From: Paraburkholderia fungorum
Lineage (GTDB): Bacteria; Pseudomonadota; Gammaproteobacteria; Burkholderiales; Burkholderiaceae
Assembly: GCF_900099835.1 (NCBI RefSeq)
Contig: NZ_FNKP01000004.1
Span: 310,001 to 374,000, forward strand
DNA: 64,000 nucleotides
Direction of reading: 5' to 3'
Shown: positions 16,463 to 25,304 of the stretch, one piece after another
Position numbering within the stretch: position 1 is the first letter of the stretch
How the letters are laid out: each line of letters starts with the position of its first letter
Made by a program: the position numbers and the translations under genes
The notes under the pieces: generated by a model
Told to the model about the DNA's origin: nothing
The model's input: only the letters and a program-made list of their open reading frames with translations
The model's database searches: none

Positions 16463-16588
16463 CTCGCCTCATACATCTGGCATGCAACCGCTCAACGTCG
16501 TAGGGCTGCGATTTGCCTCACGTGACCCGTTACGGACGATCGCTGTACCCCGTCGCTGCCAATCAACGCCATCGCTGAAACGCTCACT

Positions 16589-17260
16589 CTAATTGTGCCC
16601 GCACAGGAACCACGAGTCCGGGAAGTCCCAGATTTCGTGATCGCCCTGAATGCCACGGTCAAGCCGGATCTCGATTTTGTTGTCGACAACGGTCTCGACA
16701 TATCCATGTTCCCGAACATCACCTTGCGGTGTCGTGGCATTCAAACAGACCTCTGCACCGACCTTCCGGATTCGCGGCATATCGATCGCCTGCTTTTGCG
16801 TGAACGCTTTCTTTGTGGCTTGTGCTTGAGTAGCCGCTTTCTCTTTGGCCGCTTCGGCGGAAATGTACTGGCCGTCATACGGTACGAGCTCATCAACGAC
16901 TGTCTGATTGGGATCAGAGCGCAATGACACGAGAATTTTGCCTTTCTCAAGGATATATCGATTACCACCGAGAGCGACGAACCGATACCCCTTCGTCAGC
17001 GGCCGAACTCCAAGTTCGAACGTGTGCAGTCCCGGCTTCACCACAAACTTCGGAGCGGCAAGACCTTGAACCTTGCCATCGATATAACCGATAAAAGCGC
17101 TGCAGGAGGGCGTTCCAGGCTCACAGCGGTAAGGTCCGTCTGCGACGCCAGAGACAATAAATGCATAGTCGCCATATTGTTCGGGAGGAATCGACGTGCC
17201 GCACGCTGAGAGAGCAGCAGAGGCGAGAAGTGAAATTGCAAGTTGTTTAGTTCTTTTCAC
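16589..17260 (-). CDS. Predicted lipoprotein, hypothetical
   Basis: 223 aa. The signal peptide MKRTKQLAISLLASAALSAC ends in a canonical lipobox (LSAC), so the mature protein starts at Cys20 and is membrane-anchored. The middle has beta-rich segments (KFVVKPGLHTFELGVRPL) resembling PEGA-like domains, then an Ala/Lys/Gln-rich helical linker and a C-terminal beta segment ending WFLCGHN. Four Cys in the mature part may form disulphides. Function is unknown and no operon partner is seen. Confidence 0.8.
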   Translation of the reverse strand: MKRTKQLAISLLASAALSACGTSIPPEQYGDYAFIVSGVADGPYRCEPGTPSCSAFIGYIDGKVQGLAAPKFVVKPGLHTFELGVRPLTKGYRFVALGGNRYILEKGKILVSLRSDPNQTVVDELVPYDGQYISAEAAKEKAATQAQATKKAFTQKQAIDMPRIRKVGAEVCLNATTPQGDVREHGYVETVVDNKIEIRLDRGIQGDHEIWDFPDSWFLCGHN

Positions 17261-17894
17261 AATGATTATTTATTCGGTTTGCTCTGGGACAGAGTTGGTC
17301 CCCATCCCTGATGATGACTAGCTGCGCGTGCAGGTTGCAGTCCTTGTCCGTCCGGAATTCGCGAGCTGTCACTACGTTATGACTGGTTTGCTCGCCAAGG
17401 TCGTGCCGCATGGTCGGCGATCTCGGGGCGCCGTCGAACGTCCCGAAAATTCAGAGGGCTGAACGAGCACTTTGCATTTTTCATTAATTCCCCGTGCGTT
17501 TTAGACTATTAGATGCTGGATTGGATTTCGCGCGGGACCGGATTTTACGGGGAAAACCTTTCGTTGGTATTGCGGCACGAGGCGTCGTCGCTGACGGTCT
17601 GAAACTGGATAGGGAAGCGGACGGTCGCGCGCCTCGACCAGGCGGCCGAAAGTAGCCGACGCTTGTTTCATGCGATGAGCATAACCAGCGAGCGCGTCAA
17701 AAGAGGAGCAGTCCCAGAGCCGGCACGTCGTGCGGCTTAATGCGACGAAAACGGAACGATGTCCGATGCGGGAGGATGGCCGAATAAGGTTTGTCTTCAG
17801 AGACTCGAATAGCGTTCGTTCGACGCAGTGATCATCTGAGATGTGGCGGAGTCACCAGAAGTCTTGACCTTCAATCTGTTGCGGTAAGACATGG
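17261..17894. other. Intergenic stretch without a supported gene
   Basis: 634 bp with no frame that has a start, a ribosome site and protein-like composition. Short open stretches on the minus strand near 17800 read like decayed coding DNA (ITASNERYSSL) but cannot be assigned. Confidence 0.4.
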
Positions 17895-18710
17895 TCAGAC
17901 GTGGCGATGACGGTGGCTGAAACCCACGATCATGCTCGTAACTTCCTGTGGCGGTTCGAGGGTCGGCAAATGCGCGGTCCCTGATATTTGTCGGAACGTC
18001 CCGCGGGCTACGCCAGCCGCGACGTAACGACTTCGCTCCTGAATGCCAGATAGGTCCAAGTCGCCACACGTCACCAACGTCGGCACTGATAGTTCGCCCA
18101 ACCTGCCGTAAGCGATAGGTGCATCAGTGTTCGTGCCCGTCGGCGGCAAACCGAGAGCGATAACGTTCATCTCGTCAAATAGTTTGCGAGCTTCCCCCGT
18201 CACGCGGCCCTCAAGTTGAAACGGACCATCAAGCCAGAGAGTCTTTCGAATCGCGATGGCCTCTTCAATATCATTCGCCGCCTCAGCCACCGCCAAACGG
18301 GTGACTAAATCTTCAACATGCGCTGCATGAGTCATTTTCGGTGCGCCTGTCACACTAGGCGCGATCAGAACGAGACCGCGAACATACGAGGGATACCTGA
18401 GAGCTGCGTCGAGTGCAATGCCTCCGCCCTGAGAACAGGCAACGAGTATTGCAGGGACTCCGCCTGCGACCGATTCGAGAACGGCGATCAAATCTTCAAC
18501 GGCAGAGTGGTCCTCTGCATCGGCAACTGTTTCGCCAAATCCACGTCGATCATAGGCGATAGTTTGGTGGCTAACGCCCATGTCGCGCATCTGCTGGACC
18601 CACATCCGGCGGTCCGCGACCCGGGCGTGCAAAAATACAATCGGTTCTCCGCTTCCGATGACGTCCGTCGCCAACGTGGCACGACCCGAAGTGGTTAGAA
18701 GGGTTTCCAT
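17895..18710 (-). CDS. Alpha/beta hydrolase, copy 1 of a duplicated gene
   Basis: 271 aa alpha/beta-hydrolase fold. GSGEPIVFLHARVADRRMW is the oxyanion-hole region, and AYDRRGFGET follows. The nucleophile elbow reads VACSQGG (Ala replacing the usual first Gly of GxSxG). The acid lies in CGDLDLSG and the histidine in GTAHLPTLEPP. Substrate unknown. A close second copy lies at 37532-38350, and the similarity includes the upstream DNA. The copies differ mostly at the C-terminus (SHRHRHV here). Confidence 0.85.
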   Translation of the reverse strand: METLLTTSGRATLATDVIGSGEPIVFLHARVADRRMWVQQMRDMGVSHQTIAYDRRGFGETVADAEDHSAVEDLIAVLESVAGGVPAILVACSQGGGIALDAALRYPSYVRGLVLIAPSVTGAPKMTHAAHVEDLVTRLAVAEAANDIEEAIAIRKTLWLDGPFQLEGRVTGEARKLFDEMNVIALGLPPTGTNTDAPIAYGRLGELSVPTLVTCGDLDLSGIQERSRYVAAGVARGTFRQISGTAHLPTLEPPQEVTSMIVGFSHRHRHV

Positions 18711-18802
18711 CGCGACCCGTCCTATGCCTGGGAATGTGCATAGTACACGTTGCGTTGACTTGGAGTCTTCGCCGCTGAATGGCCGCTTTGCAAGAAACCG
18801 AG

Positions 18803-18925
18803 AGACCGCAACGGGTCGGGCCGAGTCCGTCCGCTCTTCAAACTCATCGCCGGAGAGCGGTCATTGGAATTCATCTGCCTGGAAGCGGCCGCTTGCCAAT
18901 GCGTCTTCCCGACCCACAACGGACC
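18803..18925 (+). repeat. Dispersed repeat R3, copy a
   Basis: Matches 39134-39253 in inverted orientation over about 120 bp, including AACGGGTCGGG, CAAACTCATCGCCGG and GGAAGCGGCCGCTTGCCAATG. It lies upstream of hydrolase copy 1. Confidence 0.75.
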
Positions 18926-19087
18926 TTCACCTCTCCTTTAAACGGACACACAATTGCTTTCGGCTCATTGTCATTGCGGCTATCGCGGGCAATCCAAAAA
19001 ATGCCGCATCAAACACCAGCCTTGCCCGAGCACGGTTTTATTTTGAAACGCAGTATCGAGCCAGTCGACACCGGCCGGACCATTTTC

Positions 19088-19687
19088 TTACCGTCGGATC
19101 ATCGAAGCGACGAAATTCATTGTGTCTTTATCAATTTTTTTGAAATCGACACCGTACTCTTTGTTGATAACTGCTTTTATTTCGTACCCCTCCCCGAAGG
19201 CGTGCTCCAAGCCATAGGAACGACTCCATTCCCCCGGATCGCTAACGACAACTGGATTATGGTGTTCGTCGTAGAACAGATAATGTCTGATTGTTACGGT
19301 CTCTCTCGGAACATGTTCGATGAACACCCGGTAGCCATCTTGTTCAGGCAGTTCCTTCAGGTTAGCGTGTCGCCCACTGAGAATATCTGTCGCTAATGTT
19401 CCGTAGGGTGGACGTGTACGCACGATCAGAAAAACACTGCGTGCCTGCGTACCGGAATAGTCCGGGTGAGGAAAACCCGGGAAATCTGTCGACAGGGTGA
19501 AAAAATCGAGGCCAACTGTTGGCCTCAAAGCGGATGGGATTGCAAATTCGATGTTGCCTCCTCCCAGTCTAGGTACGGAGGCGTCGATCGTATCGGAAGA
19601 TGCGCCTAGCGTAATACCTGACATCACCACCAGAGCGGAAGAAAATATCAGCGCCGACAAATTATTCGATTTGGTTAGGCCAATCAT
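19088..19687 (-). CDS. Exported hypothetical protein
   Basis: 199 aa from the ATG at 19687, preceded by AAGGA. An N-terminal signal peptide (NNLSALIFSSALVVMSGITLGA) predicts export to the periplasm. The rest is beta-rich, with paired aromatic segments (GYRVFIEHVPRETVTIRHYLFYDE) and a C-terminal YGVDFKKIDKDTMNFVASM. A longer start at 19732 would place polar residues before the signal. No known domain; it may belong to a Burkholderia-specific family. Confidence 0.7.
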   Translation of the reverse strand: MIGLTKSNNLSALIFSSALVVMSGITLGASSDTIDASVPRLGGGNIEFAIPSALRPTVGLDFFTLSTDFPGFPHPDYSGTQARSVFLIVRTRPPYGTLATDILSGRHANLKELPEQDGYRVFIEHVPRETVTIRHYLFYDEHHNPVVVSDPGEWSRSYGLEHAFGEGYEIKAVINKEYGVDFKKIDKDTMNFVASMIRR

Positions 19688-19892
19688 CGTCTTGACATCC
19701 TTTATGAATGGCGGATGAATGCTCGCGCGCAAACTGGCTACTTTGGAAAGCGCGAGAACCTGAGATCGCTGCCGGTGCGAGCCCAGCGTTTAAATGTCGA
19801 CGATGTGAACGTCTATGTTGAATGGCAGCTGCCGGCCGAGGCTGAGTAAAAACGAACGCAGAACGCCTCGAACGAGAAAACTACCGTTCAAT

Positions 19893-20159
19893 TCACATGG
19901 CCTCGATCCAAATCGGTTCGGCGGGGTGGTGCTCTTGAATTACGGCAACGGCGCACGCCATTTCCCCTGCGTCTCCCGCGCGAGCATGGCCCGCAAAATT
20001 TGTGACGAGTGCTCCTGTAGAGCGAAGCAGCGCAGTTTCTTTCTCAGTTAGCACGCCTGCGTCCACCCACAATTGATGGCCGTTGTTATCGCGCCATAGA
20101 CTCTCGAATGCGACAACGCTTATCTTCGAGCATGCAAAAAATACCATCTGCGTCTCCAT
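19893..20159 (-). CDS. Small conserved-looking hypothetical protein
   Basis: 88 aa, start METQMVFFACSKISVVAFESLW. The middle holds LWVDAGVLTEKETALLRSTGALVTNFAGHA and the end is VAVIQEHHPAEPIWIEAM. It looks like a compact alpha/beta domain with no signal peptide. An upstream ATG at 20183 adds 8 residues. Function unknown. Confidence 0.6.
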   Translation of the reverse strand: METQMVFFACSKISVVAFESLWRDNNGHQLWVDAGVLTEKETALLRSTGALVTNFAGHARAGDAGEMACAVAVIQEHHPAEPIWIEAM

Positions 20160-20223
20160 TGTGTCGTCGACCATTGCGCACAACGAGCAGGTTTGGACGT
20201 GATCCAGCAGTTTACTTTGGCTC

Positions 20224-20382
20224 TCACGGGTGCATCAATGGTCCTAATCTGGGAGAGGGTCCCGAATCCCGCACGAACTCGTAGCTCACTCCCTGCCATT
20301 TGAACAAGCCGACGCCAATTGCGAGCGAAGCGATAAAGACGATCACTGCCCCGCCAATTAGGACTTTTGTCCAGCGACCCAT
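20224..20382 (-). CDS. Small single-pass membrane protein
   Basis: 52 aa: MGRWTKVLIGG followed by a clear transmembrane helix (AVIVFIASLAIGVGLF), then KWQGVSYEFVRDSGPSPRLG. The basic residues before the helix suggest the N-terminus is cytoplasmic. The short length makes the gene less certain, but the composition is clearly that of a membrane peptide rather than chance. Confidence 0.5.
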   Translation of the reverse strand: MGRWTKVLIGGAVIVFIASLAIGVGLFKWQGVSYEFVRDSGPSPRLGPLMHP

Positions 20383-20736
20383 GCGATTTCCCGATCAGTT
20401 TTCAAAATTTTCGCTGTCAACGATGCTAGATGGATTGCTTAGCCCCGCGAGTTTCGGCGCGAGAGCCCTGAATGTCTTTCATGGAAGCTTGAAACCGGAC
20501 ATTCAAACGCCGACCGGACCGCTCAGATAAATTACAGCAATTCACGCGCGGTATTGTCAACTGCCTAGATGGGTTGCTCGAATGTCCCTTACTGGCCGGA
20601 CGCAGTCCGATGCCGATTGGATGCAACTCTCGTCAGTATTAGACTTGCATCGGACCCTAGGCGGCGCAAAGCGGTCCCACTGTGTGAGCAAAAGCAGTCG
20701 TCCCTAGTCTAGAGTGAATTGCTCCGTAATCGCTGA
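20383..20736. other. Intergenic, no gene seen
   Basis: About 350 bp between the small membrane protein gene and the histidine kinase stop. No frame on either strand has a start with ribosome site and credible composition, and no repeat copy was recognised. Confidence 0.4.
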
Positions 20737-22284
20737 TCAGAGTAGCTCAAGGAAGGTTTTATAGAGTAACGGCTTCGTCATGAAATGGTGAAATCCGGCA
20801 TCGGATGCAGCCTGGCGATCTTTTTCCTCGCTTCGGCCTGTCAGCGCGATCAGTAGAATTCTTTTCTCAGCTGAAAGCTGCTTGATACGACTCGCCAACT
20901 CGTAACCCGACATGTCAGGGAGGCCGATGTCAATGACCATCACGTCGGGCAAGAAAATGTCAATTATCTCTAATGCCTTCGCACCGTTATTAACTGTATG
21001 TGCATTGTGTCCGTCCATGTCGAGCAAAGTGGCGAGGCTCAATGCGGCATCTTCGTTATCGTCCACTATCAGTACCCGGCAAATACTACTTGCCGGCTTG
21101 TACGACGGTGAGAGCGCAATTGGATTCGCGCTTTGGACGGGAGAAAGCGGTAATTGAACAGTAAATTCGCTGCCTTTGTTAGGCCCGTCACTTGAAACGC
21201 CGACTCTGCCTCCGTGTCGTTCAGTCAACGCACGAACAAGCGAACGACCGATACCAAGGCCGCCCTGAGAACGCGATTGCCCCGATGAAAGTTGCGTAAA
21301 AATACCAAAAATTGATGGAAGGTCTTCAGTCGTGATACCGATTCCAGTGTCCTGCACGACGATGGTCGCGCTCCGCTCATCGCGACGGACAGAAAGCTGT
21401 ATTGTTCCGCCTTCTGGGGTATATTTCGCGGCGTTGATTAAAAGATTTTCTATGATCTGTATCAGGCGCCCGGCATCAGCGTCGACGAAAAGAGGCTGGG
21501 CAGGAAGATCAACGATGAACAGATGACCTGCACCCTCCAGGGTCCCGCGAGATCCTTCGCTCGCCTGGCGGACGACCAGTGTCAGGTCAACATGCTCGAC
21601 CTTGATTTCCAGTTTCCCTTCGGCTACACGGGACACGTCAAGCAGATCGCCCACCAATCTTGCTAGTTGGATAGCTTGTCGATCGCGTACCTTACACGAC
21701 CAGGCGAGGCGGGGATCGCTGAAGTTTTGACGAGCAAATAGCCGGGCAGCCGCCTGTATAGGCGCCAAGGGATTTCGAAGCTCGTGCGCGATGGTAGCGA
21801 CAAACTCGTCTTTGCGACGGTCAGCACATCGGAGCGCTTCCTCAGCAACAGTTTTTTCATCGAGCGCGCGTTGCGCCTGCTGCCTCACACGCAGCAATTC
21901 CTGCTCATAAGCATGACGATCCATGACGAGCATGCAGGCGAAATCATCATACTCAGAATCTCCCTGTCGGTGGCGAACAGCGTTGATCAGCATTGGCACC
22001 TTGTGTCCATCTCGGTGCCGTATCTCGAGCTTGACCTCGGCCACCGAGCGCTGCATCTGCAGAAGTGGTGCCCAGTGAGTTTGATGAAAAACCTTGCCAC
22101 CCATCGTCAGGAGATCCTGAATGCGCCGTTGGTCGAGCAGCTCGACAGCAGCAAACCCCGTCCACCGGCAGAACGTCCCGTTCACGCGCAGAATCGTTCC
22201 GTCGGTCGCGGTCGAAAGCAAACCGCACGGCGCCTGCTCAAAAGCGTCACTGATGGGAATCAGGACACGCTGCGATGAATCCAT
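20737..22284 (-). CDS. PAS hybrid sensor histidine kinase
   Basis: 515 aa, soluble (no membrane segment). Order: PAS domain (about 10-125, VNGTFCRWTGFAA), short coiled coil (ELLRVRQQAQRALDEKT), HisKA with phospho-acceptor His167 in ATIAHELRNPL, HATPase with NLLINAAKYTPEGG, DTGIGI and GGLGIG, then a C-terminal receiver with VLIVDDNED and phospho-acceptor Asp452 (MVIDIGLPD). Its ATG directly follows the stop of the RsbQ-like hydrolase gene, so the two form a coupled pair. The hydrolase probably supplies the signal sensed by the PAS domain. No output regulator lies next to it. Confidence 0.93.
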   Translation of the reverse strand: MDSSQRVLIPISDAFEQAPCGLLSTATDGTILRVNGTFCRWTGFAAVELLDQRRIQDLLTMGGKVFHQTHWAPLLQMQRSVAEVKLEIRHRDGHKVPMLINAVRHRQGDSEYDDFACMLVMDRHAYEQELLRVRQQAQRALDEKTVAEEALRCADRRKDEFVATIAHELRNPLAPIQAAARLFARQNFSDPRLAWSCKVRDRQAIQLARLVGDLLDVSRVAEGKLEIKVEHVDLTLVVRQASEGSRGTLEGAGHLFIVDLPAQPLFVDADAGRLIQIIENLLINAAKYTPEGGTIQLSVRRDERSATIVVQDTGIGITTEDLPSIFGIFTQLSSGQSRSQGGLGIGRSLVRALTERHGGRVGVSSDGPNKGSEFTVQLPLSPVQSANPIALSPSYKPASSICRVLIVDDNEDAALSLATLLDMDGHNAHTVNNGAKALEIIDIFLPDVMVIDIGLPDMSGYELASRIKQLSAEKRILLIALTGRSEEKDRQAASDAGFHHFMTKPLLYKTFLELL

Positions 22285-23088
22285 TCAAAGCCCCAGATTC
22301 AGCAGAAACTCCTCGGTGACCGACAGGCAGGGACCGGGCGCGCTGAGGTGAGGACAATGGCCAACGTTATCAACAATCGCGAGGGTGCTGCCCTTGATGG
22401 CGCGGTGCAGATATTCACCGACTACAACAGGCGCGAGCAGATCGTCGTTCGATTGTACGATGAGGGTCGGGGTACTCACGCGGTGGAGTTCGGCACGATG
22501 ATCTGCAAGGAACGTGACGTGAGCAAAATGTTTGGCGATATCGGGATCGGTTCGGCAAAAGCTGTTGGTCAGTTCCGCGCCAAGTTCCGGCTGGTCCGGA
22601 GCGCCCATGATCGCGGGAGCCATGTTACTGGACCAACCCAGAAAATTATTGTCGAGCGTATCAAGCAGCTCTTCGATATCGCTTCGATCAAAGCCACCAA
22701 CATAGCTGCCTTCGTTGATGAACGACGGTGACGGTCCAATCATCACATTCGCGGCGAACAAATCAGGGGCCTTGATGGCGGCAAGCATCCCGATTGTGGC
22801 ACTAACGGAATGACCCACGAGGATGACAGGTTCCTTGCTGCATCCTGCGACGATTTCGAGGACGTCGTCAGCGTAGCCATCAAGCGAGGCGTACTTCTTG
22901 TAATCGTAGAGCGAAAGATCAGAGCCGCCGCTGCCGACGAGATCAAAGAGTACCGTTCTGTAACGGCCAGAAAGATGAGATGCGAACAGTCGCCACATAT
23001 TCTGGTCGCACCCGAAACCGTGGGCGAACACTATTGTCCTTGGGCCTGTGCCCGAGATATGAACATTGTTCCTATGCAGGTAGCCCAT
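22285..23088 (-). CDS. RsbQ-like alpha/beta hydrolase
   Basis: 267 aa, the length and layout of Bacillus RsbQ and plant D14/KAI2. FAHGFGCDQNMW is the oxyanion loop and SDLSLYDYKKYASLDGYADDV the typical cap-entry motif. Ser94 lies in GHSVSATIG, Asp216 in VQSNDDLLAP and the histidine in GHCPHLSAP. RsbQ makes or presents a small hydrophobic signal to a PAS-domain partner. Here the stop codon abuts the start of a PAS histidine kinase, fitting that role. The ligand is unknown. Confidence 0.88.
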   Translation of the reverse strand: MGYLHRNNVHISGTGPRTIVFAHGFGCDQNMWRLFASHLSGRYRTVLFDLVGSGGSDLSLYDYKKYASLDGYADDVLEIVAGCSKEPVILVGHSVSATIGMLAAIKAPDLFAANVMIGPSPSFINEGSYVGGFDRSDIEELLDTLDNNFLGWSSNMAPAIMGAPDQPELGAELTNSFCRTDPDIAKHFAHVTFLADHRAELHRVSTPTLIVQSNDDLLAPVVVGEYLHRAIKGSTLAIVDNVGHCPHLSAPGPCLSVTEEFLLNLGL

Positions 23089-23200
23089 TTAGCCGCCAAA
23101 AGTATCTGATTCCGCATCATCTCATATCGCACCGTGTCGGCAGTTCGAACACAGCCGATTCGATTGTTGACAATATGTGCGGAAAGTTGAGTGTCTCTTG

Positions 23201-23311
23201 TTGGCCGATCGGGTGAGTTCGCCAGCGGCCGCTTACTGGCACTCCAGTTCGCTGAACATGGATTCGGTTGAATGACCGGTTTGGAGGAAGCTGTCTGACC
23301 GGGTTGGGTCG
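23201..23311 (+). repeat. Dispersed repeat R2, copy a
   Basis: 111 bp nearly identical to 41406-41516 on the same strand, with GGTGAGTTCGCCAGCGGCC, CACTCCAGTTCGCTGAACAT and GACCGGTTTGGAGGAAGCTG in common. A TTGTTGACAAT block precedes it at about 23164. Confidence 0.85.
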
Positions 23312-23740
23312 GCCTGGGCCGATCACGTCGGGCTCTATTTGGCCAGGAGTTCGGGTTGGAACGCCACTCTTTGATGATTGGCGGCAACCTGTTTGACGAG
23401 GTTCATATGTCGCTGCGGATCACGGGCTAGGTAGCGTCGTGGAACTGGTCGCGGGTAGCGACGACCGGTAGATTGCAGTCATTGAACGACTTTAGTTTTC
23501 AGCCACTGGAAGGTCTGCTCCCCATCAGTTCTCTGTCATTTACGGAGTTCTCACGAATTCTTTAGCGCGTGCAAGCCGGTAGTACAGACGGGATATAGAA
23601 AGTTTCACAACGTTAACTTCGATGGTGTTGCATCTTCGAATCTAGGCGACCGGAATACACCACATTGCTCATGTCGGACGGACGATTGGCACGAGGGCTT
23701 GAATGCCTGCGGGAAGCTTCTACGTTTTGCGCAACACAGC
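23312..23740. other. Intergenic, no gene seen
   Basis: About 430 bp between repeat R2 and the small gene's stop. No frame combines a start, a ribosome site and credible composition. Confidence 0.4.
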
Positions 23741-23950
23741 TTAGAGCTCTTTCGCCTTTTCCTTGCCGACTGCCATAGCAGCGACACTTGCAAGGTTGGG
23801 ATCAGGGGCATTGGGACACAATCCTTCGAAGATTGCGACCGCGTCCGGATCGTCGGCTCGTGCAATCTTATAGCGGCCATACCAGACTCCGCTTGATTTC
23901 CGGCCAACAACCGTTGTAACTTGGAAATGCCCCACTATTTCCGTCGCCAT
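23741..23950 (-). CDS. Small hypothetical protein
   Basis: 69 aa, start at 23950 after GAAAGGAG. MATEIVGHFQVTTVVGRKSSG and WYGRYKIARADDPDAVAIFEG suggest a small beta-rich domain, and the end is Ala/Lys-rich. No family named. A perfect palindrome overlaps its ribosome-site region. Confidence 0.65.
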   Translation of the reverse strand: MATEIVGHFQVTTVVGRKSSGVWYGRYKIARADDPDAVAIFEGLCPNAPDPNLASVAAMAVGKEKAKEL

Positions 23951-23957
23951 GGCGTTC

Positions 23958-23977
23958 TCCTTTCTTCGAAGAAAGGA
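23958..23977. promoter_or_regulatory. Perfect 20-bp palindrome at a ribosome site
   Basis: TCCTTTCTTCGAAGAAAGGA reads the same on both strands and includes the AAGGA of the small gene starting at 23950. It could be an operator, or in RNA a hairpin that hides the ribosome site. Confidence 0.45.
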
Positions 23978-24114
23978 AATACTAGCATGGTCAAAGTGCA
24001 ACGTCGTACTTAACTCAGTGATTTCTAAAGGCAACTAATCACTCGTCGTGGTGATAGTGCAACCGAACGTCTTGAGGCCCGTCTATTCAGTGTTTTTTAT
24101 CTAGCCGATGACAA

Positions 24115-24663
24115 CGGAGACCCGCCATCATTTCGCGACACTCACCACGCCGAAAGCTCGGGAGATACTTCGGTTCACTCGGGGAAAAGCTCCTTCTCTA
24201 TGGTCACGAAGGTGCCTACGTCCTGGATGGCGGTCTGAAGAAATGGCTCGAGGAAGAGTGTTCGACAGATAGCGGATCTGTCTAGACGATGCACTCGAAC
24301 GGAGCGGCTTCCCGTGCAACGCTGCGTACAGGTTTGCCACGCGGCGTGGGTGATCTTCTCGAGAAGCTGCAGACGCAGCGCGAAATGGTGGTCGATGCCC
24401 GGGGCCGAGCACGCTTCGAAGGTATCGTGCCCGAACCTTGCGCGGGTATCAGCAGCGTCAATCTGCCGTTCACCGCATTGCTGAACGCCGATCATTGGTT
24501 CAGGGATGCAGCGACGCTGCGCGGTTTGTTCTGGCAAGTCGGCGTCGATGACGCAACGCCGTTGATTGCGAGTTGCGGGACCGACGTCACCGCTGCAGTT
24601 GTCGCGGTCGGTGCACAACTCTCTAGTTTGCGCCAGCCGATCTTTACGGTGGCTCTTGGCTGA
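24115..24663 (+). pseudogene. Degenerate rhodanese/SseA-like sulfurtransferase
   Basis: The frame at 24199 reads YGHEGAYVLDGGLKKWLEEE, typical of the first half of SseA-type sulfurtransferases. It meets TAG at 24283-24285, then continues in the same frame from 24289: VVDARGRARFEGIVPEPCAG, LPFTALLNADHW and SCGTDVTAA around the catalytic Cys. The end lacks the usual YDGSWAEW tail. Upstream of 24180 the similarity fades or changes frame. It is a decayed gene by at least one nonsense change plus terminal damage. Confidence 0.6.
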
Positions 24664-24785
24664 AGTGAGGCGGCCGCGACGATACCCGAAGCTTGCAAAT
24701 ATCGCTTGTAAAAGTAGACAGAGAAGCGCGCGGCGGGGTACATGTTTCGTGACTGGAGTACCTCAGAGTTTCGCCCGTGACTAAC

Positions 24786-25079
24786 CTACTGTGTCAGTGT
24801 CTCATCCTTGAAGATGGCATTCCGGGCTGTGTTTGGGTTGGACACCAAGACCGTTCGTCGTGCTTCGCGAGATAGCTCGCGCAGGTTGTATGAGTCCGGT
24901 TGTCTACCCTGTGGATCTAGGTAACAGACTGAGACATGATTGGGCCTCATGCCAGGACAGCCCCAGTGGTGCCAAAACGCTTTTCTCTTCCAAACGTCAC
25001 AACCGTCCTCTTCATGCCGCATAACCAACTCCGCGCTCGATGCTGAAAGTCTGTAGTCGAAACCTTCTTTGAATGACAA
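24786..25079 (-). CDS. Uncertain hypothetical ORF
   Basis: 97 codons from a TTG at 25079. The composition is protein-like (DGCDVWKRKAFWHHWGCPG, VSVCYLDPQGRQPDSYN), but there is no ribosome site or family. It may be a gene remnant or a chance frame. Confidence 0.28.
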   Translation of the reverse strand: MSFKEGFDYRLSASSAELVMRHEEDGCDVWKRKAFWHHWGCPGMRPNHVSVCYLDPQGRQPDSYNLRELSREARRTVLVSNPNTARNAIFKDETLTQ

Positions 25080-25304
25080 CAGAAATATATATACGAACGT
25101 TCGTTTTGTTTAACTAAAAATCCGCTTTTATCGCGGAAATCCTTTTCACGCCTTTAAAAACGGCTGAAAGCGTGATCTTGATCAACATTGCCATAAGCAG
25201 AAAGAAAAGAAGCCTTCAATAACCCTTCAGAACTGACGGGTGAGTGCCGTAACTACACGCATAACCCTCCTGTTTATGTAAAGCGCATTTTCCTCGGCCA
25301 ACCT

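Larger units (their letters stand above)
16012..16487 (-). pseudogene. 5' part of gene split by IS66
   Basis: The frame reads EALAFYREGSRLRRIHDNYSF, then LVNLTDKRVVTRIAELLANG and GRCVVAHASLNGEIVDPD, ending ELHIEDDRET at the IS66 boundary. The first 28 residues fall in an intergenic repeat (16410-16462), so the true start may be the GTG at 16403. The continuation is on the far side of the element at 13514-12993. Unknown function. Confidence 0.6.

Noticed and set aside
25080..25304. FNR- or FliA-type promoter before the chemoreceptor
   Set aside because: TTGATCAA and GCCATAAG are suggestive, but the spacing fits neither consensus.
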